64,000 bases of DNA from CAYZJR01 sp964503045 (GTDB lineage Bacteria > Cyanobacteriota > Vampirovibrionia > Obscuribacterales > Obscuribacteraceae), in assembly GCA_964503045.1 (NCBI GenBank), contig CAZCZI010000007.1:1-64000 (forward strand), given 5' to 3'. The notes below the pieces were generated by a model. The model did not search any database and had not been told where the DNA came from. It was given only the letters and a program-made list of their open reading frames with translations. Positions 1 to 9,903 of the stretch are shown piece by piece. Position numbers and translations under genes: made by a program. Each line of letters starts with the position of its first letter. The first letter of the stretch is position 1.

Positions 1-503
1 ATGAGTCAACGCTTCCAAAGAAGTGTCATTTTTAAATGAGTCAATAAGTGATCACTACTCTGGTGGCGACGTGACAGCCAGTCGCCAAGTCCCAGAAGCC
101 CCAACCTGTCGATGTTTTCCGGATTTTATCTTCGACTACGTATTTTCCCCACTGACTTTTTCCAGGGCACGGGAGTACGCTGGGCTTGCTTTTGGGAAGC
201 CGCACCGATCTCCTTTACTAGATATCAAAGATATCCGAGACGTCGACAGACCAGACGCAAACGTGGCGATCAATCGTTCAATCGCCAGCGCGAACACAGT
301 CACTGCCCCCTGCACCTACGAAACTCAATTACTCCGCAACCACATTCAGTGCGCTGGAGAGTGCACTCAATTGTTCCATTGAAATACCGATACTAAGTCG
401 TTGCGCCTTGCGCGCAGCGAAATTTTAAACTACCCATCTTCAGCGCCTTGCTGTGGAAGCAGCCCGCTATGCGCCTGCAGTTTTTTCATGAGGTTGAATC
501 AAA
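1..503. other. Left edge, no supported gene
   Basis: Short open frames exist on the plus strand but their translations are basic, low in hydrophobic order and lack ribosome binding sites, so none is accepted. The nine bases ATGAGTCAA occur twice near the left end (1-9 and 36-44). The last part is the leader of the gene at 504, with a GAGGT motif about 10 bases before its ATG. No RNA gene is recognised. Confidence 0.5.
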
Positions 504-1430
504 ATGACACATTCCGATTTACCACAGGTCATCGATAACTCCAACGCACAACAGCAGTCACACAAGGGAGTTGCCGAAAACAAGTTGCACGCAGACGCTT
601 ACTTAGGAAAACCAGTCGGAGGTGATGACACACAACTGATCCAAAAAGGCGGTAAAACTCTCACAGACCATGTAATGGAGGATTTCAAAGGCTGGAAAGA
701 AGACTGGAAAAAACTATTCAATCCTGACGCCACAAAGGAGGACATTCAAAAGGCGCAGGGTGAGCTCAACGACAAAATGAGTCCCTTGGTATCGGAAGCC
801 GATCGCAAAGTCGCGCAAGCGATATCAAATGCGGTGCTTGATGGCGATCCGAAGGCATTGGCAGAAGCGTTGTCATCGATCAAAGATCCTGAGCGCTTGA
901 AAAAGTTCGTCGAGGAAATCAACCATAATCTGAAGGAGGCAAATGCAGGAGTAAGTCTGGCGGTGGACGGTAAGGGTCATGTACTCGCCTACAAAGACAA
1001 CGGAGAGTCCGCCGTCGACATCGATCCAAAAACTGGTGCAACGACTGTGCGACCAATCTCCGTTGGTTTAGATGGAACAGTCACGCTCGAACCGGGCGAA
1101 ATCTTGAATGGAAACCCGCAGAAGGTATTGAAAGACGTAGGTAACACCGCTGTTCGCAACATCAACGGACCACAACTGATTGTGGAAGAACCGATTCACA
1201 TTGGACCGCATCGTCCATTCCATCCGAAGCCGTGGCATGATCCGGGTTTTGAACCATTCTACGACCCCAAGCTAAAGGAGCCAATTGATATACCAAGTCT
1301 CGACCCTCTAAAACCGATTAGCTTCCCCACCGGTCCGATGGAGCCCTTGCATCCATGGGTCGCACCAAAGGGTAAGATCGACCCGAGATGGTTGATGGAA
1401 ATGAACATTACCGACAAAAGCGAGGATTAG
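504..1430 (+). CDS. Hypothetical protein, charged N-half and proline-rich C-terminus
   Basis: A 308-residue protein I do not recognise. There is no signal peptide or membrane segment. Residues 1-140 are hydrophilic and probably helical, with many Lys, Asp and Glu. Residues about 150-200 look like short beta strands with Gly-Asp turns. The last 90 residues are rich in Pro, His and Trp with repeated P-H-x-P and D-P-x units. A GAGGT motif precedes the ATG. Its stop codon overlaps the stop of the convergent TPR gene by four bases, so it is probably a single-gene unit. Codon use resembles its neighbours. The role is unknown. Confidence 0.75.
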   Translation: MTHSDLPQVIDNSNAQQQSHKGVAENKLHADAYLGKPVGGDDTQLIQKGGKTLTDHVMEDFKGWKEDWKKLFNPDATKEDIQKAQGELNDKMSPLVSEADRKVAQAISNAVLDGDPKALAEALSSIKDPERLKKFVEEINHNLKEANAGVSLAVDGKGHVLAYKDNGESAVDIDPKTGATTVRPISVGLDGTVTLEPGEILNGNPQKVLKDVGNTAVRNINGPQLIVEEPIHIGPHRPFHPKPWHDPGFEPFYDPKLKEPIDIPSLDPLKPISFPTGPMEPLHPWVAPKGKIDPRWLMEMNITDKSED

Positions 1431-2113
1431 TTAGTTACCTTGGTGGTTGCTCTTGCTTTGGTCTCTTCCAATAGCTTTTGCAACTTGCCAATCTCAGTTT
1501 GATTTGCCGAAGTTTCTGCCTCCGAATTGGATCGAAGATTTGAAAGCGTTTCTTGCGCATCTTCAAGTCTATTCATTCGGAGGTAGAGTTTCGTCAGCGT
1601 TGAAAGAGTTTTGAATTTTAGTTTCGAATAGTTTTTGGAATTCTCAGCAGAAACATTGCTGGCAGATTCAAGGGCGAGAGCGCGCTTGCATGCGCGTTCT
1701 GCTCGCTTCAAATCGCCAATCGCATCCATGACTGTCGCCATGTTGTGCCAAGCAAACGGATCTTTTGCATCGATCTCAATTGCTTTTTCGAAGCACGTCT
1801 TTGCCGACCTCGTATCGTGTTTTCCTTTCATGTAGGCTTCGCCCATGTTAACGTAAGCCCGGTTATAGTGCGGGTCCAATTCAACTGCTCTTTGAAAGCA
1901 CTTGATCGCGTCATTGAACTTTTCCTTATCTCTGAGTTTCATTCCTTTGTTGTTCCACCTTCCGGATTCGGAGAGTCCTTCCTGTGCAAAAGTGCTATAG
2001 GACGGAGCGTCGAAGATAATCGGAGCCGGCATCAACAGTGCTGTGGCGATCAGTGCACGCTCGAAGCTAGGTCGGCGATTTTCGCGCTGAGAGCTAACGT
2101 GTCGGCAAGACAT
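1427..2113 (-). CDS. Exported TPR repeat protein
   Basis: A 228-residue protein with a hydrophobic stretch near residues 20-45 that could act as an export signal, ending near the motif F-A-Q-E-G. About three tetratricopeptide repeats follow between residues 50 and 190, with typical N-x-G-x-x and A-x-x-x-F/Y-x-x-A-I/V-E-L-D spacing. TPRs are protein-binding helical hairpins, so a scaffold role in the periplasm or at the envelope is likely, but the partner is unknown. The start lies three bases after the stop of the large repeat gene at 2117-4918, so the two are probably one operon with coupled translation. A shorter start further inside cannot be excluded. Confidence 0.75.
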   Translation of the reverse strand: MSCRHVSSQRENRRPSFERALIATALLMPAPIIFDAPSYSTFAQEGLSESGRWNNKGMKLRDKEKFNDAIKCFQRAVELDPHYNRAYVNMGEAYMKGKHDTRSAKTCFEKAIEIDAKDPFAWHNMATVMDAIGDLKRAERACKRALALESASNVSAENSKNYSKLKFKTLSTLTKLYLRMNRLEDAQETLSNLRSNSEAETSANQTEIGKLQKLLEETKARATTKVTN

Positions 2114-2116
2114 GAA

Positions 2117-4918
2117 TTACTGCAATTGCTTCTTCACCATCGCATCCAATCGATCGAGGGCTTGAGCCAGCGAAATGGTTTCGTAGTAGTTCAGCGATCC
2201 ATCGGAGTTTGTGAAAGCAGTTTTGGCGGTGTTGAGTTGGTCGAGCTCTTTTCTCAACTGCTTCGCATCGTTTGACTTGATCTTTCCGGTTGTCACGCCG
2301 CGAGCAATGTCTTCACCCAACTTCTTTTGGCGAGCTGCGATGTCGGACCAAGCAATTGCCTTGCCTGCTCCCAGGCGAGAATCGATTTCTTTGTTTAATC
2401 TATCGACATCGCGAAGAAGTGATTCGGCTTCGGCATATGAGAGACCACCACCGGAATGAGCGAATGCAGTTTTTGCCTGAGCAATGCGTTCTAGCTCTTT
2501 CTTGAGGTTGGCTACCTCTTGTGGTTTTGCCTTGACCGCAAGTTCTGATCCGGTAATGCGTGTGGTCACTTTTGCGAACTGAGTCTCGAAATCATTGGTG
2601 GTTTTTTTGTTGATTTTCGTGTCGATCACTTTTGAGATTCTGTCCAGTTCTGCAATCAATGTAAGAGACTCGGGATAGCTCAAGCCGCCGCCGGATATTC
2701 TGAAGGACTTCTCTGTTTCTTGCACCACGTCGAGCTGAAGCCTGAGATCAGCCGCTTGTTCGAGTGTGATTTTTCCGGCAACAACGAGGTCCGCAAGTTT
2801 CTGGTCGACTGCCAACTCGTGTGCATACACATCAGGCAGCGCAACCTGTTGGTCTCGCATTTGGTGTTCGATGTTGCTGCTGAGGCGTTCTAGTTCGAGG
2901 GCGAGGTTGGCATGTTCGCCGAAGCTCAAACCGCCTGAAGCGTATTTCTGTTCAAGTTCTGCGATCTTGTCGAATTGCTTTTTCAACTCTTTCGCTTCTT
3001 CTAAAGTGAGACGTCCGGTATTAACGCCTTCTTCGATTCTTGCTCGCAGTTCTGCCTGACGCCTGTCGACATCTGGCAATGCCATGTCTTTATCCTTGAT
3101 CTGTTGATCGAGGACGCCGTTAAGTTTGTCCAGTTCGGAAGCGATCACCAATGTTTCTGAGGCATCGAGACCGGTGCCGCTTGCTGCATACTGGCTTTCT
3201 AAAGTCTTTATGCGTGAGAGCTCGGCGCGGGCTTTTTCTGATTCGGCGCTGCTGAGCCGTCCGGTTGAGGTTCCAAACGTCAGACGTTGGTCGAGGGTTT
3301 TGCGGCGTTCATCCATGGTTTGACCGACGATACCACGGCTCAAATCTTTTTCGATTGCAGAGCCGGTGCGTTCGAGATCGAGAGCCAGCAAAACTTTTTC
3401 CCTGGCGTCGAGGCGACCGTCAGTTCCACGAAAACCAGCTTCGCGAGAGGATATGCGATCCATTTGTTGGAGAAATTTGCTGGCTTCATCAACTGTGAGT
3501 TTGCCGTTTTTGATACCTTCAGCAAGACGAGCGTCTAGTTGGAATTGACGCTCGTCAATTTCGGGCGCGACTAAATCTCGATCGTTCATCGAGCGTTCGA
3601 CTCTCAGTGAAAGCTTGTCGAGGTCCGCAGCGAGAGATATAGCTTCTTTTGCGTTGAGAGCGTTCTCTGAAGAGAGGAAGGAAGATTTCTGCGTGCTGAT
3701 TCGTTCGAGTTCTTGTCGAAGAGTCGCTGCTTCCTCATTGCTGATGCGGCTGTCGGTGGTGGCACCTGCGATGTTCTTGCCGAGCTCTGTAATCGTTGCT
3801 TGAATGCCTGGCCAAACTGGTTTTTCCCATACCAACTTTCGAACGAGGCGATTGTTAAGGCGTTCCAAATCTATGAGAATTCTCTGCTTCGTCAACTCAT
3901 TGATATTACCTTGGGAGTCGCGCGCCTCTTTTACTCGCTGCTCGATTCCAGCGAGGTCGTTCTGCAAAACTTGCGCTTCGGACAGCACGATTTTGCCGTT
4001 GCTCAGCGCGTCGGCAATGCGTCTGTCGAGATCGGTGCGTTTGTTGTCTATGTCGGTTGTTGCAGCCGGAGTTTTGTTTAATTGCGCGTCGAGTTGGCTC
4101 GTGATTTTTTCCAATGCCAAAACCAAAGTGAGACTCTCATCCGTGGTCAATGGTCTATGCACGTTCTTCAAGGCGTTGATGCGCTCTGCCATTTTATGCA
4201 GTTCCATTCCCATCGAATCGCCTTCGGCTTGCGAAAGTTTTCCGCTGGCAACACCTTCGTGCACGAGTTTTTCGAGATCTGATCGTTTTCTTTCGACACT
4301 GCCCAATGAGATTTGCCGATCGTGCATTTGTCGTTCAAGCTTGTTGCTTATATGGTCTAGATCGAGCGACAACTTCAGGAGTTCTGCCGGGTTTAGCGTT
4401 CCGTTCGATTTGCGGAAGCTGTTTTCCAATTCGGCAATGCGTCCGAATTCGTACTTCAGTTCGTTATATTCCTGGTCGGTCAATCTGCCTGAACCATGAC
4501 CGTCTTCAATGCGTTTAATCAGGTCTAGTTTGCGTGTCGTCAATGAAGATTCGGTAGAAGTTGTCTTGCGGTCGTGAAGTTTGGCTTCCAGCAACTTGCT
4601 CAGGGTGTCCAACTCCAGCATCAGCTTTAGGCTCTCCCACGGACTGAGGGTGCTGTCCGTGGACTTGTAGGCGGCTTCGGTCTCGCTGATTCTGTCCAAC
4701 TCGCGTTTGAATGATTGGCTTTCCTGGGCGGACAGTTGCCCTGAGGACTGTGCCTCTTGAATTCGGCGCTCGATTTGCGCTTGTTTGCCGTCTATATCAG
4801 AGATGGAGACGATGCTTGTGAATATGGACTTGAGATCTGCAGCCGGCGCCGGGCAAATGGCGACAGACTTGGCAATGAGTAAGACGGAGAGACCCAATAG
4901 AACTTTGTTCCGCCTCAT
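2117..4918 (-). CDS. Large exported protein of 11 tandem ~81-residue helical repeats
   Basis: A 933-residue protein. The first ~27 residues form a clear Sec signal (M-R-R-N-K, hydrophobic core, cleavage after A-P-A-A). From about residue 43 to the end it is filled by 11 diverged repeats of about 81 residues. Each repeat reads roughly R-x-x-L-x-x-R-I-x-x-G-x-x-x-G-x-L-T, then x-x-E-A, L-D-R-I, S-x-G-x-L-S-x-x-E-S-L and L-D-R-L. The two G-x-L-x-x-x-E loops in each repeat recall the second half of an EF-hand loop, but full calcium ligand sets are not present. A strong GAGGAGG site lies seven bases before the ATG. It is the first gene of an operon with the TPR gene at 1427-2113. A structural envelope or periplasmic role is an inference. 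I recognise no named family. Confidence 0.85.
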   Translation of the reverse strand: MRRNKVLLGLSVLLIAKSVAICPAPAADLKSIFTSIVSISDIDGKQAQIERRIQEAQSSGQLSAQESQSFKRELDRISETEAAYKSTDSTLSPWESLKLMLELDTLSKLLEAKLHDRKTTSTESSLTTRKLDLIKRIEDGHGSGRLTDQEYNELKYEFGRIAELENSFRKSNGTLNPAELLKLSLDLDHISNKLERQMHDRQISLGSVERKRSDLEKLVHEGVASGKLSQAEGDSMGMELHKMAERINALKNVHRPLTTDESLTLVLALEKITSQLDAQLNKTPAATTDIDNKRTDLDRRIADALSNGKIVLSEAQVLQNDLAGIEQRVKEARDSQGNINELTKQRILIDLERLNNRLVRKLVWEKPVWPGIQATITELGKNIAGATTDSRISNEEAATLRQELERISTQKSSFLSSENALNAKEAISLAADLDKLSLRVERSMNDRDLVAPEIDERQFQLDARLAEGIKNGKLTVDEASKFLQQMDRISSREAGFRGTDGRLDAREKVLLALDLERTGSAIEKDLSRGIVGQTMDERRKTLDQRLTFGTSTGRLSSAESEKARAELSRIKTLESQYAASGTGLDASETLVIASELDKLNGVLDQQIKDKDMALPDVDRRQAELRARIEEGVNTGRLTLEEAKELKKQFDKIAELEQKYASGGLSFGEHANLALELERLSSNIEHQMRDQQVALPDVYAHELAVDQKLADLVVAGKITLEQAADLRLQLDVVQETEKSFRISGGGLSYPESLTLIAELDRISKVIDTKINKKTTNDFETQFAKVTTRITGSELAVKAKPQEVANLKKELERIAQAKTAFAHSGGGLSYAEAESLLRDVDRLNKEIDSRLGAGKAIAWSDIAARQKKLGEDIARGVTTGKIKSNDAKQLRKELDQLNTAKTAFTNSDGSLNYYETISLAQALDRLDAMVKKQLQ

Positions 4919-4984
4919 TGCGAAACCTCCTCAATGAAACAGCGACGACGAGAGTCATCATTTCAATCTATTTAGCGGTTTTTT

Positions 4985-6025
4985 TCAATCCTTTTGGCAA
5001 GCCAAGAAGCGCCAACGACCAAATGGGTTGAAAAAGAAATCGCTTTCGTCGTAGTCGGAGCACTTTTCCCAGAAGGCGGAGAATTTCGGCGCATCCGCGT
5101 TGACGCTGAAGGTATGACCGTTGCCGAAATTGCTTTCGGGGCATTCAGATAAGATGTACAGCGCAAATTCGTCGAAGAGCTTGATCGCCTCGTGAATCGG
5201 TGACGCCTCCGACCCGCTGTGACTCATTGCTTCTTTTATCTGTGCATTTGTTGCCACCATATCTGGTTTGCCCAGAAGGTGCATCCCGCAGCTATAGAGA
5301 TCGTCGCCAAACCTGATGGGAAGCTGCACATAGGCAAGGAACAATCCAAGCCAGTAGTCGACTTCAGGTGCTGATTCGGAGCCTGCTACAACGCCGCGCT
5401 TGAGTTTCGATGTCAACTCCAACCAGCGTCTTTTGCTGTGCGACAAGCCCGAACTCTCGCACTTGATGCCGATTGCGCCTGCATCCATGAGTCGCTGCCC
5501 GACGTGCATAAATTTGGCTGCCACCACAGGTGCTTTGCGCGCCGTCAAGTTTTTACTGAGGAAATACAAAACCGAAGTATGTTCGTTGATTAGCTCAATA
5601 TCTCGATCGGTAAGCGATGGTTGTGTCGGCGAGTCAGCCGATCTAAACGATTCCGCCAGCCTCTCGTCGCGCGCAACCAGCTCGTAGTCAACCTTTTCGT
5701 CTTTGACGATAGCCTCAAACTGCGGCGCGTCATCTTTCATGACCGGCACGCACATGATGATCTTCGGCAAGAAAGTATTGGTTATCTCGGCTCGCAGCCG
5801 ACTGTTCCAATCTGAATAACAATTCTCTGGATTTACATCTTTGTATCCCAACTGCTCTTCAACCCACTCGGCCTTTTCGGGCGTCAACATCACGCACTGC
5901 GAGTTGTCGCGCACGGCGTTCGATTCTTCCTCGGTCAAAGGCGAACCCTTTTGCCTTTCGGCGAGCGCCAACATCTGTGCCAGGGGAGGCTTGAATACGG
6001 GAATAAGCTGTTCTTCTTCAGCCAT
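4985..6025 (-). CDS. Hypothetical soluble protein
   Basis: A 346-residue protein without signal peptide or membrane segments. The N-terminal ~60 residues contain K-G-S-P-L-T-E-E-E and Y-K-D-V-N-P-E-N with D-W shortly after. The C-terminal part is rich in aromatic residues and ends in an F-F-F-N-P-F-G-R-W-R motif. I do not recognise the family with confidence. The gene stands alone between the convergent-oriented repeat gene and the divergent oxidoreductase at 6150. The ribosome binding site before the ATG is weak. It is probably cytoplasmic. No catalytic motif is apparent. Confidence 0.7.
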   Translation of the reverse strand: MAEEEQLIPVFKPPLAQMLALAERQKGSPLTEEESNAVRDNSQCVMLTPEKAEWVEEQLGYKDVNPENCYSDWNSRLRAEITNTFLPKIIMCVPVMKDDAPQFEAIVKDEKVDYELVARDERLAESFRSADSPTQPSLTDRDIELINEHTSVLYFLSKNLTARKAPVVAAKFMHVGQRLMDAGAIGIKCESSGLSHSKRRWLELTSKLKRGVVAGSESAPEVDYWLGLFLAYVQLPIRFGDDLYSCGMHLLGKPDMVATNAQIKEAMSHSGSEASPIHEAIKLFDEFALYILSECPESNFGNGHTFSVNADAPKFSAFWEKCSDYDESDFFFNPFGRWRFLACQKD

Positions 6026-6149
6026 GCGGGCAGATAATTCTCATGACATGCGACTGAGCATCGTCTTTATTAAACCCCATATGGCAACACTTCTTCTCAT
6101 TTTCCGGTCAAGGAGTAGAAGATTGTCGCCCGGTGCAAGACGAGAACCA

Positions 6150-8372
6150 ATGTCAGGGGCTAAAATATTGGAGCACTTTGGATTCAGCGTCGAAAGGTTA
6201 AAAATGCCCAGACGAACAATTCCCGGCGGCGGTTTTCGAGCCATTAAGTACACTTTGGAGAAGGCGCTCGAGGCAGGGCCCTGGCGACTTTGGAAGCGCA
6301 TGACCTCCAAAAACGCCTGCAAAACCTGCGCCGTTGGCATGGGCGGAATGGCAGGCGGCATGGTCAATGAGGAGGGGCACTTCCCCGAGGTCTGCAAGAA
6401 GAGCTTGCAGGCGCAAGTTGCCGACATGATCGGCGCCCTTGATGCAGATTATTTTGACAAGAACTCTCTGGAAGCGTTGCTCAAACTGACTCCAAAACAG
6501 GCTGAGGACGCCGGGCGTTTGTCTTACCCGGTGGTTTTGGCGCCTGGCGCGACGCACTTCAAGGCGGTCAGCTGGGAGACGGCGATGGAGATCGCAGCGA
6601 AGGGTCTGAAGGAAACGACTCCTGATCGCGCAGGATTTTATGCGTCGGGTCGCGGGTCGAATGAAGCGGGTTTTCTGCTGCAATCGTTTGCGCGCGTTTA
6701 TGGAACGAATCACGTGATGAATTGTTCCTTTTACTGTCACCAGGCATCCGGCGTCGCGCTGAAATTGGCGTTTGGATCGGGCACAGCAACTGTTGATTTG
6801 GAAGATCTCAGCAAAGCCGATTTGGCATTTTTGATTGGTGCAAATCCAGCATCGAACCACCCGCGATTGATGACGCAATTGGCAAACTTGCGTGCACGCG
6901 GCGGCGAGGTCATTGTCGTAAACCCAATTCGCGAGCCGGCTTTGGAAGTGTTTCATGTCCCCTCGCAAGTCAAATCGCTCTTTTTTGGAACCAAAATTGC
7001 ATCAACCTACATTCAGCCAATAGCTGGTGGTGATGTGGCATTTCTTGTCGGAGTGCTGAAATCTATTATCGAAAAAGGCAAAGTCAACGAAGCATTTGTC
7101 AAAGACCATGTCACAGGTTTTGAAAAGGTGAAGGAACATGTCACATCGACAGCGTGGCAGCAAATTGAGTCGGACAGCGGAGTCTCGAAAGCAGAGATTG
7201 AAGATGTTGCCGCGAAAGTATTGGCGAGCAAGTCTGCAATTTTTGCTTGGGCAATGGGACTGACGCACCACGCATCGGGTGTCGAAAATGTTCTTGCCGT
7301 GTGCAACATCGCGCTTGCCACCGGGCATGTCGGCAGAGTGGGCGCAGGAATGTTGCCGATTCGCGGACATTCCAACGTGCAAGGAATTGGATCAATCGGA
7401 TTCACTCCGGAGCTTCAAGAAAATGTGCGCACTGCGTTGGAGAAAATCTACGGCAAGGAGTTTCCAACCACTCCCGGCTACGATACGCACGCGATGATCG
7501 CCGCAGCTGAAGAAGGCAAGCTCGACACGCTCATCGCGCTTGGCGGCAATCTTTGGGGCTCCAACCCAAACTCAGATTGGGCTTCCGAGTCAATGCAAAA
7601 AGTAAAGACGATTGTCTATCTTTCGACGAAATTGAACCCAGGCCATTTCTATGGACGCGGGCAAACTACAGTGATACTACCAGTGCTGGCACGCGATGAA
7701 GAAACGCAAAGCACGACGCAAGAATCGATGTTCAATTTCGTGCGTTTGTCAGAAGGCGGCGAACCCAACGTGAAGGGGCAAATGCGGGCTGAAAGCGAGA
7801 TTATCTGCGATCTGGCGAATCGTGTTTTGTCCTCAACTCCAGTTGATTGGCAAAGACTTCGCAATCATGATGAAGTTCGAAAAGTGATCGCGGAGGTCGT
7901 GCCAGGATGGAAAGAGATTGCCACCATCGGTGAAACCAAGAAGGAATTTACCGTCGCGGGTCGTGTATTTCACACTCCTGTTTTTAAGACTGCCGACGGC
8001 AAGGGCGCGATGCATGTAACGCCCCTACCCAAGATGGATCACGATGTGCTGAAGCTAATGACGCTTCGCTCAGAAGGGCAGTTCAATACAGTTGTGTATG
8101 AAGAGTACGATCTCTATAGAGGCATTCCCCATCGATTTTGCATTTTGATGGCACAAGCTGACGTCGATAAATTGAAACTCAAAGATGGTCAGCGTGTCAC
8201 TGTTCGTGGTGAGGCGGGCAAGATGGACAATATCGAAGTCGTCGTCGGCAACATTCGCGCTGGCGTTTGCGCGATGTTCTATCCGGAGTCCAATGTGTTA
8301 ATTAAGTCAAACATCGACCCACGCTCGAAGACGCCGGCGTTCAAGAGTGCGCCTGTCTGGATTGAGGCGTAG
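6150..8372 (+). CDS. Molybdopterin oxidoreductase, FdhF/YdeP-like
   Basis: About 740 residues, matching the length of the YdeP-type formate dehydrogenase-like family. The N-terminus has C-K-T-C and a later Cys near E-V-C-K, fitting a [4Fe-4S] site. The segment N-C-S-F-Y-C-H-Q aligns with the Sec/Cys-His pair of formate dehydrogenase H, so the second Cys is the likely molybdenum ligand. The middle has the dinucleotide-binding folds (L-I-G-A-N-P, G-G-N-L-W-G-S-N-P). The last ~110 residues form the molydopterin-dinucleotide-binding barrel. No FdhD or electron-transfer subunit is adjacent, so the substrate is open; members of this branch are often not true formate dehydrogenases. The reading frame is open back to 5841 over the opposite-strand gene. 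The ATG at 6150 is chosen for family length; another in-frame ATG is at 6081. Confidence 0.85.
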   Translation: MSGAKILEHFGFSVERLKMPRRTIPGGGFRAIKYTLEKALEAGPWRLWKRMTSKNACKTCAVGMGGMAGGMVNEEGHFPEVCKKSLQAQVADMIGALDADYFDKNSLEALLKLTPKQAEDAGRLSYPVVLAPGATHFKAVSWETAMEIAAKGLKETTPDRAGFYASGRGSNEAGFLLQSFARVYGTNHVMNCSFYCHQASGVALKLAFGSGTATVDLEDLSKADLAFLIGANPASNHPRLMTQLANLRARGGEVIVVNPIREPALEVFHVPSQVKSLFFGTKIASTYIQPIAGGDVAFLVGVLKSIIEKGKVNEAFVKDHVTGFEKVKEHVTSTAWQQIESDSGVSKAEIEDVAAKVLASKSAIFAWAMGLTHHASGVENVLAVCNIALATGHVGRVGAGMLPIRGHSNVQGIGSIGFTPELQENVRTALEKIYGKEFPTTPGYDTHAMIAAAEEGKLDTLIALGGNLWGSNPNSDWASESMQKVKTIVYLSTKLNPGHFYGRGQTTVILPVLARDEETQSTTQESMFNFVRLSEGGEPNVKGQMRAESEIICDLANRVLSSTPVDWQRLRNHDEVRKVIAEVVPGWKEIATIGETKKEFTVAGRVFHTPVFKTADGKGAMHVTPLPKMDHDVLKLMTLRSEGQFNTVVYEEYDLYRGIPHRFCILMAQADVDKLKLKDGQRVTVRGEAGKMDNIEVVVGNIRAGVCAMFYPESNVLIKSNIDPRSKTPAFKSAPVWIEA

Positions 8373-8556
8373 GCGAACCTCCAGCCAGGCTGTCAAAGAT
8401 CACTCGGGAAACAAAATTCTTACATTTGCCGACCACCTTTCTAACTTCTTATGGTTAGTATGGAAGTAGAGTGCCGTGAATCAATCCAAAATCTAGCTCA
8501 CAGTGCGACGTGTTGTCGCCGATTTCGTGTGCGTGATTTAGTGTGGAGAATTGTGC

Positions 8557-9807
8557 ATGTTCAAACATATCGCAGCGATTGTTTTCATTTTTGTCTGCTG
8601 TGGGGTTGCCTGGGGTGTTCTGGGTGGGACAGTGATAAACCGCACCTATTCCTCAAACGCAAGCATCGAGCAGCAGGTTGGGCAGCTCTGGGGAACAGCT
8701 CAAACTCAGAGGTCGCCGAACTTTTATTACGAGACCCAAAGAGAAGAGAAGATTGATAACAAAGTTACTTTGGTGACCATCAAACATCCGATTCCGCTTG
8801 ATTCAAGTAAAGTCAAAGTCGATCTGAAGCTTGAACAGAGACGCAAGGGGTTGCTTTGGTATCCAACTTATACAGTATCGTTTGCAGGTGATTACAACTT
8901 TCAAAACAGCACCGATAAACCTCAAACTATATTTGCCGAGTTTCCTCTTCCGGCGGACCAAGCCATTTACGATAACTTCAAATTCGTTTTGGGAAACAGG
9001 ACGCTAAGCCATGTTCAGCCGGATGCGAATGCAGTTGTCTATTCAACCAATGTTGAACCAGGCAAGAGCTCTACTCTTTCGGTTGCGTACGATTCGAGAG
9101 GAATGAACTCGTGGCGCTATGCGTTTGGCTCGACAGTGAGCCATGTCAAAGACTTCTCGTTATCGATGACCACTAACTTTAGAAACATCGACTTCCCGGA
9201 AGGCAGCATGTCGCCTGCGATTAAGACCGAACAAGGCGATGGTTGGAATCTCACGTGGAACTACAAGAATCTCCTAACCGGCTATGACGTTGGAATGTCG
9301 ATGCCGCAGAAACTGAATCCAGGTCCATGGGTGAGTGAAGTCACTTTCTTTGCGCCGGTGTCGCTCTTCTTGTTCTTCTTCTGCCTGTTTGTCTTCACGA
9401 TGGTCAAAGGAATTCGCATTCACCCGATGAATTACTTCTTCATCGGCGGTGGCTTTTTCAGCTTCCATTTGTTGCTTGCGTATCTTGTGGATCACATCGC
9501 AGTTGAAGCAGCATTCTGGATTTGCGCGGCTGTGTCCATCCTGCTTGTGAGCACTTACATGCGACTGGTTGTGTCTGGTCGATTTGCCTTCTTTGAGGTC
9601 ACAATTGCGCAGTTTGTTTATCTTGTTCTTTTCTCATACTCGTTCTTCTTCGAACAGTACACCGGGCTTGCCGTTACGGTGTTGAGTATTCTGACACTGT
9701 TTGCGCTCATGCAGTTTACTGGAAAGGTCGACTGGGACGAGGTTTTTGCCAAGAGATCGCAGAAGAAATCAACGGCGCTGGCGCCGACAGCACCTGCAAA
9801 TGGTTAA
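8557..9807 (+). CDS. CreD-like inner membrane protein
   Basis: A 416-residue protein. The ATG at 8557 follows a GGAG motif by about nine bases and is preferred to the in-frame TTG at 8551. An N-terminal membrane anchor (residues ~5-25) is followed by a ~240-residue extracytoplasmic beta-rich domain and then five to six C-terminal membrane segments. The stretch around F-F-A-P-V-S-L-F-L-F-F and G-I-R-I-H-P-M-N-Y matches the conserved C-terminal region of CreD (F-x-V-x-L-H-P-x-x-Y). CreD is an inner membrane protein of the CreBC regulon in enterobacteria. No creBC genes are adjacent here, so regulation is unknown. The gene stands alone with a short tail rich in Ala and Pro. Confidence 0.7.
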   Translation: MFKHIAAIVFIFVCCGVAWGVLGGTVINRTYSSNASIEQQVGQLWGTAQTQRSPNFYYETQREEKIDNKVTLVTIKHPIPLDSSKVKVDLKLEQRRKGLLWYPTYTVSFAGDYNFQNSTDKPQTIFAEFPLPADQAIYDNFKFVLGNRTLSHVQPDANAVVYSTNVEPGKSSTLSVAYDSRGMNSWRYAFGSTVSHVKDFSLSMTTNFRNIDFPEGSMSPAIKTEQGDGWNLTWNYKNLLTGYDVGMSMPQKLNPGPWVSEVTFFAPVSLFLFFFCLFVFTMVKGIRIHPMNYFFIGGGFFSFHLLLAYLVDHIAVEAAFWICAAVSILLVSTYMRLVVSGRFAFFEVTIAQFVYLVLFSYSFFFEQYTGLAVTVLSILTLFALMQFTGKVDWDEVFAKRSQKKSTALAPTAPANG

Positions 9808-9903
9808 TTTCTAAGTGAATTCTCGAAATTTGTCGAGTTTAAGAAACTTGGACTTAGAGCGGGAATTCAGCATGGATAGCTCTTAAGATGATAAAGTGCA
9901 TGC

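Noticed and set aside
23..396. Two plus-strand open frames at the left edge
   Set aside because: Translations lack protein-like order and ribosome binding sites, and they overlap in two frames.
3804..4499. 231-codon plus-strand frame
   Set aside because: It is antisense to the 11-repeat gene and its Ser/Arg/Leu-rich translation is the usual shadow of a helical repeat gene.
5841..6149. Upstream extension of the molybdopterin oxidoreductase
   Set aside because: It lies mostly over the opposite-strand gene and makes the protein ~100 residues too long for the family.
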